Below, one piece after another: positions 23,717-32,119 of a stretch of DNA of 38,272 nucleotides (positions are counted from its first letter, which is position 1; every line of letters begins with the position of its first letter). The notes under the pieces are model-generated. The model searched no databases. It saw only the letters and a list, made by a program, of their open reading frames with translations, and was not told the origin of the DNA. The stretch comes from Candidatus Pacearchaeota archaeon (GTDB lineage Archaea; Nanobdellota; Nanobdellia; UBA10117; JABICX01), in assembly GCA_017608025.1 (NCBI GenBank), contig JAFCGM010000004.1, positions 154,744 through 193,015 of the forward strand. The letters are read 5' to 3'. Both the position numbers and the translations under genes were made by a program.

Positions 23717-24940
23717 ATGCTAGCAGTAAATTTGCTTATCCTCGCAGTGCTTCTTTTGTTATCTGGAATATTTTCAAGTTCAGAAACAGCTCTTTTTTCA
23801 TTAAGTCAGATAAAAGTCCGCAATCTTGTAAAAGAGAAAAAGCCTGGATCATTTTCATTAAAATACCTTAAAGAGAAGTCAGAAAAAACCCTTATTACAA
23901 TCCTAATTTTCAACAATCTTGTCAATATTACAGCATCTTCTTTTGCCACAATTCTTGCAGTTGACCTTTTCGGAAGCAAGGGAGTTGGAATAGCAATCGG
24001 AGTAATTACTTTTTTATTATTGCTTTTCGGGGAAATTACTCCAAAATCTCTCGCCCTTAAGAGCAATATTAGAATTTCTCTTTTTATCTCTCCTATACTT
24101 AAATTCCTCGTGATTTTAATTACTCCAATAACATTTTTCTTCCAGATAATAACAAAGCCGTTTACATCAAAATCTGAAAAGCAGCAGATAAGTGAAGAAG
24201 AACTTAGGCAAATAGTATCTCTTGGAAAAGAGGAAGGAGTAATAAATTATCGAACTTCAAAAATGCTTTCAAATGTTCTTGACTTTAAGGAAAACAAGGC
24301 GGCAGACATAATGACTCCTGCAGAAGCAGTCATTGTAATTGATTCAGAAATGCCACTTTCAAAAGCAGTTCGGAAAATGACAAAATATGGCTATTCAAAA
24401 TATCCTATTTTTGATGACAAGAAAGATGAAATAATCGGAGTTATATTTTCAGAAGAAATAATAAAATATCTTGGAAAGAGAAACTTGAATGTGAAAGTCA
24501 GAACTCTTTCAAAGCAGGTTCTTTTTGTTCCAGAAACAACAAAAATAGAAAACATATTAGACAGTTTCCAGAAAACAATTCACGACATGGCTATTGTTGT
24601 GAATGAATACGGAACATTTATTGGAATAATAACTCTTCATGACATACTTGAAGACCTTGTTGGAGATATTTTTGATAGAAGGGATAGAAAAAGCATCTAC
24701 ATAAAAAGAATAAGCAACTCTCGCGCAATAATTGACGCCCGAGCATCTCTTGACGAAGTGAACGATGTTCTTCATCTCGGACTTCGAGACTCCCACTTTA
24801 ACACACTTGCAGGATTAATACAGCACAAGCTTGGAAAAATACCTCAAAAAGGAGATGAAGTAAAGCTTAAGAGAGTTAAAATAAGAATTGTTGAAGCAAC
24901 ACCTCACAAAATCAAGAAGATGCTTATTGAGCACAAATAG
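23717..24940 (+). CDS. CNNM/CorC-family membrane protein (DUF21, CBS pair, CorC domain)
   Basis: A 407-residue protein with the full family architecture. The DUF21 transmembrane domain covers residues about 1-140 and contains SGIFSSSETALFSLS and FGEITPKSLALK, both strong signatures. A CBS pair spans about 190-315 (IMTPAEAVIVIDSEMPLSKAVRKM; TIHDMAIVVNEYGTFIGIITLHDILEDLVGDI). The C-terminal CorC/HlyC domain follows with LDEVNDVLHLGL...TLAGLIQHKLGKIPQKGDEV. Members move or sense magnesium, and the CBS pair binds ATP. An upstream ATG at 23713 is in another frame, so 23717 is the start. Confidence 0.92.
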   Translation: MLAVNLLILAVLLLLSGIFSSSETALFSLSQIKVRNLVKEKKPGSFSLKYLKEKSEKTLITILIFNNLVNITASSFATILAVDLFGSKGVGIAIGVITFLLLLFGEITPKSLALKSNIRISLFISPILKFLVILITPITFFFQIITKPFTSKSEKQQISEEELRQIVSLGKEEGVINYRTSKMLSNVLDFKENKAADIMTPAEAVIVIDSEMPLSKAVRKMTKYGYSKYPIFDDKKDEIIGVIFSEEIIKYLGKRNLNVKVRTLSKQVLFVPETTKIENILDSFQKTIHDMAIVVNEYGTFIGIITLHDILEDLVGDIFDRRDRKSIYIKRISNSRAIIDARASLDEVNDVLHLGLRDSHFNTLAGLIQHKLGKIPQKGDEVKLKRVKIRIVEATPHKIKKMLIEHK

Positions 24941-24974
24941 ATAGTTTTAATAAAATCATTTGGAAAAAAATAAT

Positions 24975-26672
24975 ATGGATCTTAAGGAAAAAGTTGTTGA
25001 TTTTTTGAAAGAATATCTTTCACTTAATAAAGAGAAGATTTACAATTCTTTGGAAATCCCTCCAGACCCGAAATTTGGAGACATATCATTTCCTTGCTTT
25101 GAACTTGCAAAAAAGGAAAAAGTTAATCCAGGGCATTATTCAAAGCATCTTAGAGAAAAAATTGTTATTCCTGACAATTCAATTTTTGGAAGAATTGAAT
25201 CTGCTGGACCATACCTTAATTTTTTCGTGAATTATACAAAATTTATTCCGAAATTATTAAAAGAAATTAACAAAAATCCTGCATATGGGCGCGGAAAGGC
25301 AAAAAAACAGAAAATATTGCTCGAATATATTTCCCCAAACCCGCTTAAAGACTTGCATGCAGGCCATCTTCGGCAGGCTGCAGTCGGCGGAACACTCGCT
25401 CGTATTTTAGACTTCGCAGGATTTTCAGTAATTCCTGTTTTATATTATAATGACTCCGGAACACACATTGCAAAAACTCTTTGGGCTTATGAAAAATTCC
25501 ACAAAGGAGAGGAAAAGAATATAAGTAACAAAGGAGCATGGCTTGGAAAGATTTATTCTGAGGCTCACAAAAAATCAAAAGACAATAAAAAAGTGCAACA
25601 GGAAATAAGAAAAATTCATCTCGCTCTTGAAAATAAAAACAAGAAATACATAAACTTAAAGAAAAAACTATATCTTTGGAGCACGCAGTATTTTGAAAAA
25701 TTCTACAGAGATGTGAATGCAAAATTCGACAAAATATATTATGACTCTGACTTCGTGGATGAAGGCAAGAAAATTGTAAAAAAGCTTGAAAAGACAAAAT
25801 ATCTTTACTATGAAAATAATACACCAGTTCTTGACTTAACAGAATTCAACCTTCCCAAAACCCTCCTCTTGAAAAGTGATGGAACAGCACTTTATCTTAC
25901 AAAAGACCTTGCAATGGCATTTCAAAGAATTAAGGAGTTTAATGCTGACAAAATGGTTTACATGACTGGCTCAGAGCAGAAGTTGAATTTCCAGCAATTA
26001 TTCAAAGCTCTTGAAATTCTAAAATTCAAAAACTCAGAAAACCTTTTCCACATTCCTGTTGAACTTGTTTATGACAAGCACGGAAAACGCTTCTCTTCCA
26101 GAGAAGGAAATGCAGAAGCATATTCAAAAATAATTGAAGATGCAAGAAAAGCCGCAGAAAAAAGAATTAGTAATCCAGAAATCTCTGAAAAGGAAAAGCC
26201 AGAATATGCAGACAAGATAGCTCGGGGAGCCCTTCTTTACTTTATGAATAAGGTTTCTTATAAGAAATCAATAAACCTTGACCTTGAAAAAGCACTTTCA
26301 TTTGAAGGGCAAACAGGACCGTATTTGCAATATTCCTATGTCAGAGCCAGAAAAATAACAAAAAAGGCAAAATCAAAACCATCTCCAAAATACTTGACAA
26401 AGTTAGATACTCAGGCAGAATTGAACCTTATTAGGAAAATCTATTTTTTCCCAGACATAGTTGAAAAAGCAGCAGAGTCTTATCAGCCGCACCTTTTGGC
26501 AGAGTATGCTTTTGACTTAGCATCTTTGTTCTCAAAATTCTACGAACTCTGCCCAGTCAGCAGTGTTGCAGAATCACTAAGCTCAGCGCGTTTGTATCTT
26601 GTTCAGGTTTATATCCGCGTAATAGAGCGCTGCCTAAATCTTCTCGGAATTCCAGTTGTTGAAAAAATGTAG
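24975..26672 (+). CDS. argS: Arginyl-tRNA synthetase
   Basis: Class I enzyme that charges tRNA-Arg. The N-terminal Add1 domain occupies roughly residues 1-100. The HIGH-type motif is HAGH at 128-131 inside EYISPNPLKDLHAGHLR, the arginine-enzyme signature. The KMSKS position is replaced by KRFSSREGN, as is usual for ArgRS. The C-terminal anticodon-binding DALR domain shows GQTGPYLQYSYVRA and ends with ERCLNLLGIPVVEKM. The start is the ATG at 24975, giving 565 residues; an in-frame TTG at 24960 is possible but unsupported. A strong promoter for the next small gene lies directly after the stop. Confidence 0.96.
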   Translation: MDLKEKVVDFLKEYLSLNKEKIYNSLEIPPDPKFGDISFPCFELAKKEKVNPGHYSKHLREKIVIPDNSIFGRIESAGPYLNFFVNYTKFIPKLLKEINKNPAYGRGKAKKQKILLEYISPNPLKDLHAGHLRQAAVGGTLARILDFAGFSVIPVLYYNDSGTHIAKTLWAYEKFHKGEEKNISNKGAWLGKIYSEAHKKSKDNKKVQQEIRKIHLALENKNKKYINLKKKLYLWSTQYFEKFYRDVNAKFDKIYYDSDFVDEGKKIVKKLEKTKYLYYENNTPVLDLTEFNLPKTLLLKSDGTALYLTKDLAMAFQRIKEFNADKMVYMTGSEQKLNFQQLFKALEILKFKNSENLFHIPVELVYDKHGKRFSSREGNAEAYSKIIEDARKAAEKRISNPEISEKEKPEYADKIARGALLYFMNKVSYKKSINLDLEKALSFEGQTGPYLQYSYVRARKITKKAKSKPSPKYLTKLDTQAELNLIRKIYFFPDIVEKAAESYQPHLLAEYAFDLASLFSKFYELCPVSSVAESLSSARLYLVQVYIRVIERCLNLLGIPVVEKM

Positions 26673-26674
26673 CC

Positions 26675-26690
26675 CGAAATCTTTATAAAG
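26675..26690 (+). promoter_or_regulatory. Strong promoter (BRE plus TATA) for the small basic protein
   Basis: CGAAATCTTTATAAAG combines a BRE-like CGAAAT with TTTATAAAG. Transcription would begin near 26712, leaving about 15 nt of leader before the ATG at 26727. Confidence 0.6.
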
Positions 26691-26726
26691 ACCTTAAATT
26701 AAATAACACTAATCTGGATTTGAAAA

Positions 26727-26855
26727 ATGAAGCGATCATCTCGAAAGTGGAAAAAGAAAAACCGGTCAGGATACAGAGGCCGGTGGAAATGGTATAGAAA
26801 GAAACTCAAGAAGAAGAAGAGATTACGTAGAATCCAGAGAGAAAAAGCAAGATAG
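26727..26855 (+). CDS. Very basic 42-residue protein, eL41-like
   Basis: The reading frame gives 42 residues starting MKRSSRKWKKKNRSGYRGRW and ending RIQREKAR. About half are Lys or Arg. The C-terminal half (WYRKKLKKKKRLRRIQREKAR) resembles ribosomal protein eL41, a 25-residue basic helix buried at the subunit interface; the N-terminal half would be an extension. The eL39 family also has this size but shows different Trp and Pro positions. A strong TATA box upstream supports high expression, as for ribosomal genes. Its last codons are duplicated 112 bp downstream. Confidence 0.55.
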   Translation: MKRSSRKWKKKNRSGYRGRWKWYRKKLKKKKRLRRIQREKAR

Positions 26856-26979
26856 TAATCTTTCTTATTTTTCAGAAAAGAAAATTTTCTTTCTAAGAAA
26901 GTCTAAGAAAGCTTTGGGAATCAAAACACTTTTTAAAGGGTTTTGCCAGAAAGAAAAAGCAAGATAGTAATCTTTCTTA
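26834..26979. repeat. Duplicated 3' end of the eL41-like gene (34-bp direct repeat pair)
   Basis: The segment 26834-26867, covering the last codons, the stop and 12 bp beyond, recurs at 26946-26979 with 33 of 34 bases identical. The offset is 112 bp. A T-rich hairpin (TTTTCTTTCTAAGAAAG type) lies between the copies. Confidence 0.85.
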
Positions 26980-27124
26980 CTGCAGGTTATCTTCTTCTTA
27001 AAGAGAAATTGAAGAGGAAGTTCCAATGACGGGCCTTCCAACCCCCAAAGCTTTTTAGGAAAAAGCTTGCAAAAAATAAATTGTTTTTCTTTTAGGGCAG
27101 GTTTTCTTTTCCCAAAAGAAAAAG
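26980..27124. other. Hairpin-bearing spacer before tRNA-Leu
   Basis: No gene is visible. AAGCTTTTT-AGG-AAAAAGCTT at about 27048-27068 is a perfect 9-bp stem, and a second T-rich stem (TTTTCTTTTCCCAAAAGAAAA) lies at about 27103-27122. They probably end transcripts from the small basic gene on one side and from tRNA-Leu on the other. Confidence 0.5.
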
Positions 27125-27208
27125 TGCGGAGAAGAGGATTTGAACCCCTGTAGGCACTAAGCCACTGGGTCCTAAACCCAGCCCGTTTGGCCGCTCCGGC
27201 ATCTCCGC
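27125..27208 (-). tRNA. tRNA-Leu (TAG)
   Basis: Acceptor GCGGAGA pairs with TCTCCGC, with discriminator A. The anticodon stem CTGGG/CCCAG encloses the loop TTTAGGA, anticodon TAG, and the long variable arm GTGGCTTAGTGCCTAC marks a class II tRNA. The T arm contains GGTTCAAATCC. There is no intron and no encoded CCA. Confidence 0.95.
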
Positions 27209-27262
27209 AACCAAAACATAAAAAACATACAAAATTAGTTTTTAAACTTAACTATACCTCAA

Positions 27263-28186
27263 TTAATCTTTTAATTTAAGGTATTCACAAACCCGGCAGA
27301 CGTCCCTGCTTGTCAGCTCTCCACATTCCTTGCACTTTTTCAAGTCTCCTGTTTTCCTTTTCCTTACCAGATCTCCAATTTCATCACCAATTTTGACAAT
27401 TGAAAACTCAATTCCAGGTCTTGTTTTTTTCATTTCTTCCAAATAGTTCATGAAATTAAAGCGGAAGCTTCCAACTCTGCAGCTGCATGGTTTTGGATTG
27501 TACTCAAGTCCGATATAGTCAGCATAGGCCTTGACTTCATTTTCCGGAACTCTTCTTAAAATCTTTATTCTTTGAGTAAATCCCTCTCTTTTTGGCAGTG
27601 ACTTTGCGCCCATTGCAGAGAACCTTCTTAAATCTCCTCTTGAGAAATTCATCAAAAAGCTTTGCGCCTCATCAGTTAAATTATGACCTGTTGCCAACTT
27701 GTTGAATCCTTGCTCTCTTGCTGTTTTGTTAAGAATTCTTCTCCTCAAAACACCGCAAACAGAACACTTATTAATTCCTAATTTTTCTGAAACTTTTGCA
27801 ATATCTTTCATTGAAAAGTCAAATTCTTTTTTGAATTTCAAAACCTCAAACTCAACACCTGCTTTTTTACAAGCATTCTTACAGACTTTTATATTTTTTG
27901 AAGAATTCCAGTCATCTCTGTCAACGTAAAATGCCTTTATTTTAATATCCTTGTGAGCTATATATGTTGAAATAAAGTTGAGCATAACCAGAGAATCTTT
28001 ACCACCAGAAATTGCCAGCGCAATTCTGTCGCCATCTTCAATAAGCTTGTTTTCCTTTATGTTTCTTGAAATTCTTTGCTCCTGAAGCTGGATAAAACAC
28101 GTCTTACATAACCCTTTTCCAAGATAAGGAAGAAAGAATTCTGCATTTTTGCTACACTTAGCGCAAGTTTTTATTTTATTTTTCAT
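27263..28186 (-). CDS. tRNA 2-thiolation enzyme, TtuA/Ncs6-type
   Basis: An adenylating tRNA thiolase of the TtcA/TtuA/Ncs6 group. The PP-loop is SGGKDS at residues 60-65. The catalytic-site cysteines appear in CSVCG and in CSCRVGS. GHNLTDEAQSFLMNF is the group's conserved helix. Two zinc fingers flank the core: CAKC...CKTC at the N-terminus and CKEC...CRVC at the C-terminus, as in TtuA. The target could be U54 (TtuA, thermophiles) or wobble U34 (Ncs6), and the sequence alone does not decide. The gene diverges from the histone-fold gene and ends near tRNA-Leu. Confidence 0.85.
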   Translation of the reverse strand: MKNKIKTCAKCSKNAEFFLPYLGKGLCKTCFIQLQEQRISRNIKENKLIEDGDRIALAISGGKDSLVMLNFISTYIAHKDIKIKAFYVDRDDWNSSKNIKVCKNACKKAGVEFEVLKFKKEFDFSMKDIAKVSEKLGINKCSVCGVLRRRILNKTAREQGFNKLATGHNLTDEAQSFLMNFSRGDLRRFSAMGAKSLPKREGFTQRIKILRRVPENEVKAYADYIGLEYNPKPCSCRVGSFRFNFMNYLEEMKKTRPGIEFSIVKIGDEIGDLVRKRKTGDLKKCKECGELTSRDVCRVCEYLKLKD

Positions 28187-28263
28187 TTTTAGAGGTGTAT
28201 TATATAAAAAAGATAATTATTTAAAGCTAATCATACTAAATTTAAGTATATTGAGGTGTTAAA

Positions 28264-28638
28264 ATGACAGAAGAAGAAAAAAAAGAGGAAATTGAGCAGG
28301 AAGAAGAAGATGACTCTTTGCCATTTCCAAGAGCAAGAATCGTTAAGTTAATGAAAGAGCAAATCGGCTCAGACAAGCAGATTCGTTCAGAAGTTAAAGA
28401 GGCGGTAAATATCTGGCTCGGAGAGCTTTTAAAGAAAATATCGCAGGAAATGGGAAACACTCAGTTTGGCTCAGTTGGAGTTGCAGACTTTCAAAGAGCA
28501 ACAAAGCCATATGACATGCTTGCAGACATTTTAAAAGATGAAGAAAGAATTAAATTGAGTGTAGACAAGCTTCGGTCAGACGCAGATCATATAATACGCG
28601 AATTTGATCGATTCTTCGAGGTGGTTAGGGGCAAATGA
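28264..28638 (+). CDS. NF-YC/POLE4-like histone-fold protein coupled to PolB
   Basis: A 124-residue protein. After an acidic N-terminus comes LPFPRARIVKLMK, the first-helix signature of the NF-YB/NF-YC histone-fold class (LPLARIKKIMK in NF-YC). A long central helix (SEVKEAVNIWLGELLKKISQEM) and VGVADFQRATKPYDMLADILKDEERIK follow, the last part resembling the NF-YC alpha-C region (FDFLVDIVPRDE). Typical archaeal histones are about 67 residues with no such tail. The gene shares ATGA with the PolB start, so translation is coupled. In eukaryotes, histone-fold pairs of this class (POLE3/POLE4) belong to polymerase epsilon. A matching role here is inference. Confidence 0.7.
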   Translation: MTEEEKKEEIEQEEEDDSLPFPRARIVKLMKEQIGSDKQIRSEVKEAVNIWLGELLKKISQEMGNTQFGSVGVADFQRATKPYDMLADILKDEERIKLSVDKLRSDADHIIREFDRFFEVVRGK

Positions 28639-30902
28639 GCTCCACCATATCTTTTTTTATTACTGATGTAGTTTACAGAAAAAACAAAACATTTTCTCTC
28701 GCTGTTCTTGGAAGAACAAAGAAAGGAAAAAAAATTATTCTGGAGGCAGATTTTAAGCCCTATTTTTGGATTGATTTTAACAACAAGAAAAAACTTGAAA
28801 AAAAACTTGAAAAGTTTGATGTCGAGATAAAATACGAAACAAAGGAAATTGATGGAAAGAAAAAAGAGCTAATGAAAATATTTTTTAAATCACCTGAAGA
28901 CCTTAAAGAGCACAGAAGTGAAATAAAAAAGCTTCCTGAAGTTTCTCAGGCTCGTGAATATGACATTCCTTATGAAAAAAGATTTATAATAGACAATAAG
29001 TTAAAGCAGTTTCACCTTTGCAAAGCAGAAGTTTCTGATAACAAAATAATATCAATATCTTGTGAAAATGAAAGATACAAACCTAAAATGCTGGCATATG
29101 ATATAGAGACCTCTTTTGAAAATGTTTTTCCAGACCCTGAAAAAAACAAAATACTGTTTATATCTTTTTATGGTTCAGATGATTTTAAGAAGGTAATCAC
29201 TTGGAAAAAATTCAAGACAAAAAATAAGTACATTAAATTTGTTTCAAATGAAAAAGAACTTATTGAAGAAGCTGAAAAAACAATAAAAGACATTGATCCA
29301 GACATTGTTCTTGGCTATAACTCAGACCAGTTCGATTTTCCATTCCTGAAAAAAAGGGCAGAAAAAAACAGCACAATTTTTGATTTAAACTGGATTAAGC
29401 ATGCAGCCAAAAAAACTGCAGGAATATCAATTCTTGATGCCCTGATTTCTGTAAGAAAAATTCTCGGTCAGAACCTTAGAACAAATCGCTATGATTTAGA
29501 TTCAGTTTCAAGAGAGATTCTTGGAAAAAGAAAAAAAGAGTCAAACATAAAGGAAATAAACAAAATTTGGAAAGACGGAACTGATTCTGAGCTTGAAGAA
29601 ATTGCAGAATACAATTTAATTGATTCAGTTCTTGCATACAAAATTCTGAAAAGTATGCTTTTTTCTCTTCTTGAACTAAATGACTTGACAAATCTTTTTA
29701 TCGAAGATTCAAGCAAGATGAATTACGGAATGCTTGTGGAATGGTTTTTGATTAACAGGTTTTATAACTCAGAAAAAATCGTGCCAAATAGACCAACATA
29801 CAAAGAATTAATTAATAGGAAGAGAGCAAGATTTCAAGGAGCATATGTTTTCCAGCCTCGCGCAGGGCTTTATAAAAACCTTTATGTTCTTGACTTTAGA
29901 AGCCTTTATCCTTCAATTATTATTACACATAAAATAAGCCCTGAAAAATCAGAGTTTTTGCCATCGCTTTTGAAGGAGCTTGTTCATGAAAGAAGAAAGA
30001 TAAAGCAAAAGCTAAAAGAAAAATATTCATCTGAATTAGATGCCCGGCAATTCTCCCTAAAAACTCTAGCTAATTCTTTTTATGGATATTATGGATTCCC
30101 GCAGTCAAGATGGTATTCAATTGAAGCTGCAAAAAAAGTTACAGAATATGGCAGAAAATACATAAAAAAAGTCATATGTAAAGCAAAAAAAGCTGGATTT
30201 GATGTTATTTATGGAGACACCGACTCTGTATTTTTAAAGGCAGAAAAAGACGACAAAATAAAGGATTTTGTAAAGAAAATAAATTCTTCTCTTCCAAAAG
30301 AAATAGAGCTCGAATATGAAGATTTTTATCCTTCTGCCCTGTTCATAAGCAGAAGAAATGAAACTGGTGGAGCAAAGAAAAGATATGCTCTTCTCGATGA
30401 AAATGGGAAAATGATAATAAAAGGACTTGAGGCAGTACGCGGCGACTGGTCAGAAATTGCAAAAAAAGTTCAAAAGGAAATTCTTAAGAAAATTCTTTCT
30501 GAAAAAAATGCAAATTCTGCTCTTAGCTATTTTAAGGAAATAGTTAAAAAAATAAGAAACCGAGAAGTTAATCTTGACGACCTAGTAATAAGAAGTAAGC
30601 TTGTTAAGCCTCTTGAAAAATACAAATCTCGCGGTCCTCATATTGCTGCAGCACAGCTTTTGAAGAAAAAAGGAGAAAAGCTGAGAAAAAACCAAATGGT
30701 TCAATACATTGTTTGCAAAGGTCATCAGAAAAACATATCTGACAGAATAAAGCTTCCAGAGGAGGCAAAACTCGAGGACTATGACCCAGAGTATTATATA
30801 AACCATCAAATAATACGAGCAGTTTTTAAGATTTTTGAAATATTTGGCATAAAGCTTGAGGATATATCAAATAATCAATCCTCTTTGTCCAAATGGAAAT
30901 AG
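28635..30902 (+). CDS. polB: Family B DNA polymerase with 3'-5' exonuclease
   Basis: A replicative or repair polymerase of 755 residues. Exonuclease motifs are intact: Exo I AYDIETSF near residue 154, Exo II GYNSDQFDFPFL, Exo III YNLIDSVLAY. Polymerase motif A is DFRSLYPSII (about 418-428), motif B LKTLANSFYGYYG (about 475), motif C YGDTDSV (about 525). Compared with the Pyrococcus enzyme, about 25 residues are missing between motif A (ISPE) and FLPSLL, so motifs A and B are unusually close. The C-terminal thumb has the expected KYKSRGPHIAAAQLL region. Its start overlaps the histone-fold gene by 4 bp. Methionine aminopeptidase follows 28 bp later. Confidence 0.96.
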   Translation: MSSTISFFITDVVYRKNKTFSLAVLGRTKKGKKIILEADFKPYFWIDFNNKKKLEKKLEKFDVEIKYETKEIDGKKKELMKIFFKSPEDLKEHRSEIKKLPEVSQAREYDIPYEKRFIIDNKLKQFHLCKAEVSDNKIISISCENERYKPKMLAYDIETSFENVFPDPEKNKILFISFYGSDDFKKVITWKKFKTKNKYIKFVSNEKELIEEAEKTIKDIDPDIVLGYNSDQFDFPFLKKRAEKNSTIFDLNWIKHAAKKTAGISILDALISVRKILGQNLRTNRYDLDSVSREILGKRKKESNIKEINKIWKDGTDSELEEIAEYNLIDSVLAYKILKSMLFSLLELNDLTNLFIEDSSKMNYGMLVEWFLINRFYNSEKIVPNRPTYKELINRKRARFQGAYVFQPRAGLYKNLYVLDFRSLYPSIIITHKISPEKSEFLPSLLKELVHERRKIKQKLKEKYSSELDARQFSLKTLANSFYGYYGFPQSRWYSIEAAKKVTEYGRKYIKKVICKAKKAGFDVIYGDTDSVFLKAEKDDKIKDFVKKINSSLPKEIELEYEDFYPSALFISRRNETGGAKKRYALLDENGKMIIKGLEAVRGDWSEIAKKVQKEILKKILSEKNANSALSYFKEIVKKIRNREVNLDDLVIRSKLVKPLEKYKSRGPHIAAAQLLKKKGEKLRKNQMVQYIVCKGHQKNISDRIKLPEEAKLEDYDPEYYINHQIIRAVFKIFEIFGIKLEDISNNQSSLSKWK

Positions 30903-30930
30903 TTTTATCTCAAGATGAATTTAGTTAAAA

Positions 30931-31812
30931 ATGGAAAATTCAGATTTCATAAAAGCAGGAAAGGTCTCTGCTCAGGCAAAAAATTACGCTCTTTCTTTAG
31001 TCAAAGAAGGAGCAGAAATCCTTGAAATTGCTAAAAAAATCGAGCAATTTATTTACGATAAAGGGTGCAAGCTTTCATTTCCAGTAAATGTTTCAGTAAA
31101 TGAAACCGCAGCACATAATGCTCCAAAATTAGATGATAAAACAAAACTGAAAAAAGGAGATTTAGTGAAGCTTGATCTTGGAGCACAATATAACGGCGCA
31201 GTAACTGATTGCGCAGTTTCTGTTTCAGTTGGCAAATCAGATGAAAACGAAAAGTTGATTGAAGCTGCCAGAAAAGCAAACGAAGAAGCTGTTAAAATGG
31301 CAACACCTGGAACAAATACAGCAGACATTGGAAAAAAAATTCAGGAAATAATTGAAAGCTATGGTTTCAGACCAATAAGGAACTTAACAGGTCACGGAGT
31401 TGGAATTTATGAAGTCCACACTTCACCTTCAATTCCAAACTATGCAATAAAAAAAGGAGTTCCACTGAAAAAAGGTCAGATTATTGCTATAGAACCTTTT
31501 TCAACAAATGGCGCAGGCCTTGTTTATGAATCAAAAAATTCTGAAATTTATGGGGTGATTTCATCAATACCTTCCAGAGCATATAGTGAAGTTCTTAATT
31601 ATATCAAGAAAGAGTTCAAAACACTTCCTTTTTCAAAAAGGCACATAATAGAAAAATTTGGAAAATTAAAAGCAAGCATAGCTTTGAAATCTTTTTTAGT
31701 TCAGAAGATAATTCAGGAATATCCAATCTTAAAGGAAAAGGAAAAAGGAAAAGTTGCCCAATGGGAAAATACAGTTATTGTTGATAACAAGCCAAAAGTT
31801 CTTACTCATTAA
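30931..31812 (+). CDS. map: Methionine aminopeptidase, type II
   Basis: Removes N-terminal methionine from new proteins. The pita-bread fold metal ligands are D82, D93, H155, E188 and E279, at almost the same numbers as in the Pyrococcus enzyme. The type II insertion is present between the H155 and E188 regions and E279 (RAYSEVLNYIKKEFKTLPFSKRHI...), where type I enzymes lack it. The 293-residue length is usual and no residue is missing. It follows polB by 28 bp on the same strand and may be cotranscribed. Confidence 0.96.
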   Translation: MENSDFIKAGKVSAQAKNYALSLVKEGAEILEIAKKIEQFIYDKGCKLSFPVNVSVNETAAHNAPKLDDKTKLKKGDLVKLDLGAQYNGAVTDCAVSVSVGKSDENEKLIEAARKANEEAVKMATPGTNTADIGKKIQEIIESYGFRPIRNLTGHGVGIYEVHTSPSIPNYAIKKGVPLKKGQIIAIEPFSTNGAGLVYESKNSEIYGVISSIPSRAYSEVLNYIKKEFKTLPFSKRHIIEKFGKLKASIALKSFLVQKIIQEYPILKEKEKGKVAQWENTVIVDNKPKVLTH

Positions 31813-31849
31813 GCAAAGTATTAAATAAAACTGAAATCTATTTTTTAAT

Positions 31850-32119
31850 ATGAATAATTCTCAGCTAAGGAAAAAAGCACAACGAAGAGTAAGATTTAAG
31901 GAACATGTTGCAGCTTATTTTTTAATGAATGTTGTTTTGTGGGTAATTAATATCATTATAAATGCGGAATTTAATACTCATATTTATTGGGCAGCATTTA
32001 TAACAATTGCATGGGGCTTTGGACTTTCAATTCATTTTGCAAAAACATATCTTTATGATCCAGATGAAGCTGTAGAAAAGGAATATAAAAAATTAAAAAC
32101 TAAATGTTCTGAAAAATGA
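31850..32119 (+). CDS. 2TM-domain small membrane protein
   Basis: An 89-residue protein with two membrane helices (AAYFLMNVVLWVINIII and HIYWAAFITIAWGFGLSIHF) and a C-terminal charged helix (DEAVEKEYKKLK). The pattern, including a basic N-terminus RKKAQRRVRFKEHVAAY, fits the 2TM domain family, often found fused to histidine kinases or alone. Function of the stand-alone form is unknown. Its stop overlaps the start of the next gene (ATGA), so the two are translated together. Confidence 0.75.
   Translation: MNNSQLRKKAQRRVRFKEHVAAYFLMNVVLWVINIIINAEFNTHIYWAAFITIAWGFGLSIHFAKTYLYDPDEAVEKEYKKLKTKCSEK

Noticed and set aside
26727-26855. Ribosomal protein eL39
   Set aside because: Size is similar but the Trp and Pro pattern of eL39 is missing; the C-terminal half is closer to eL41.
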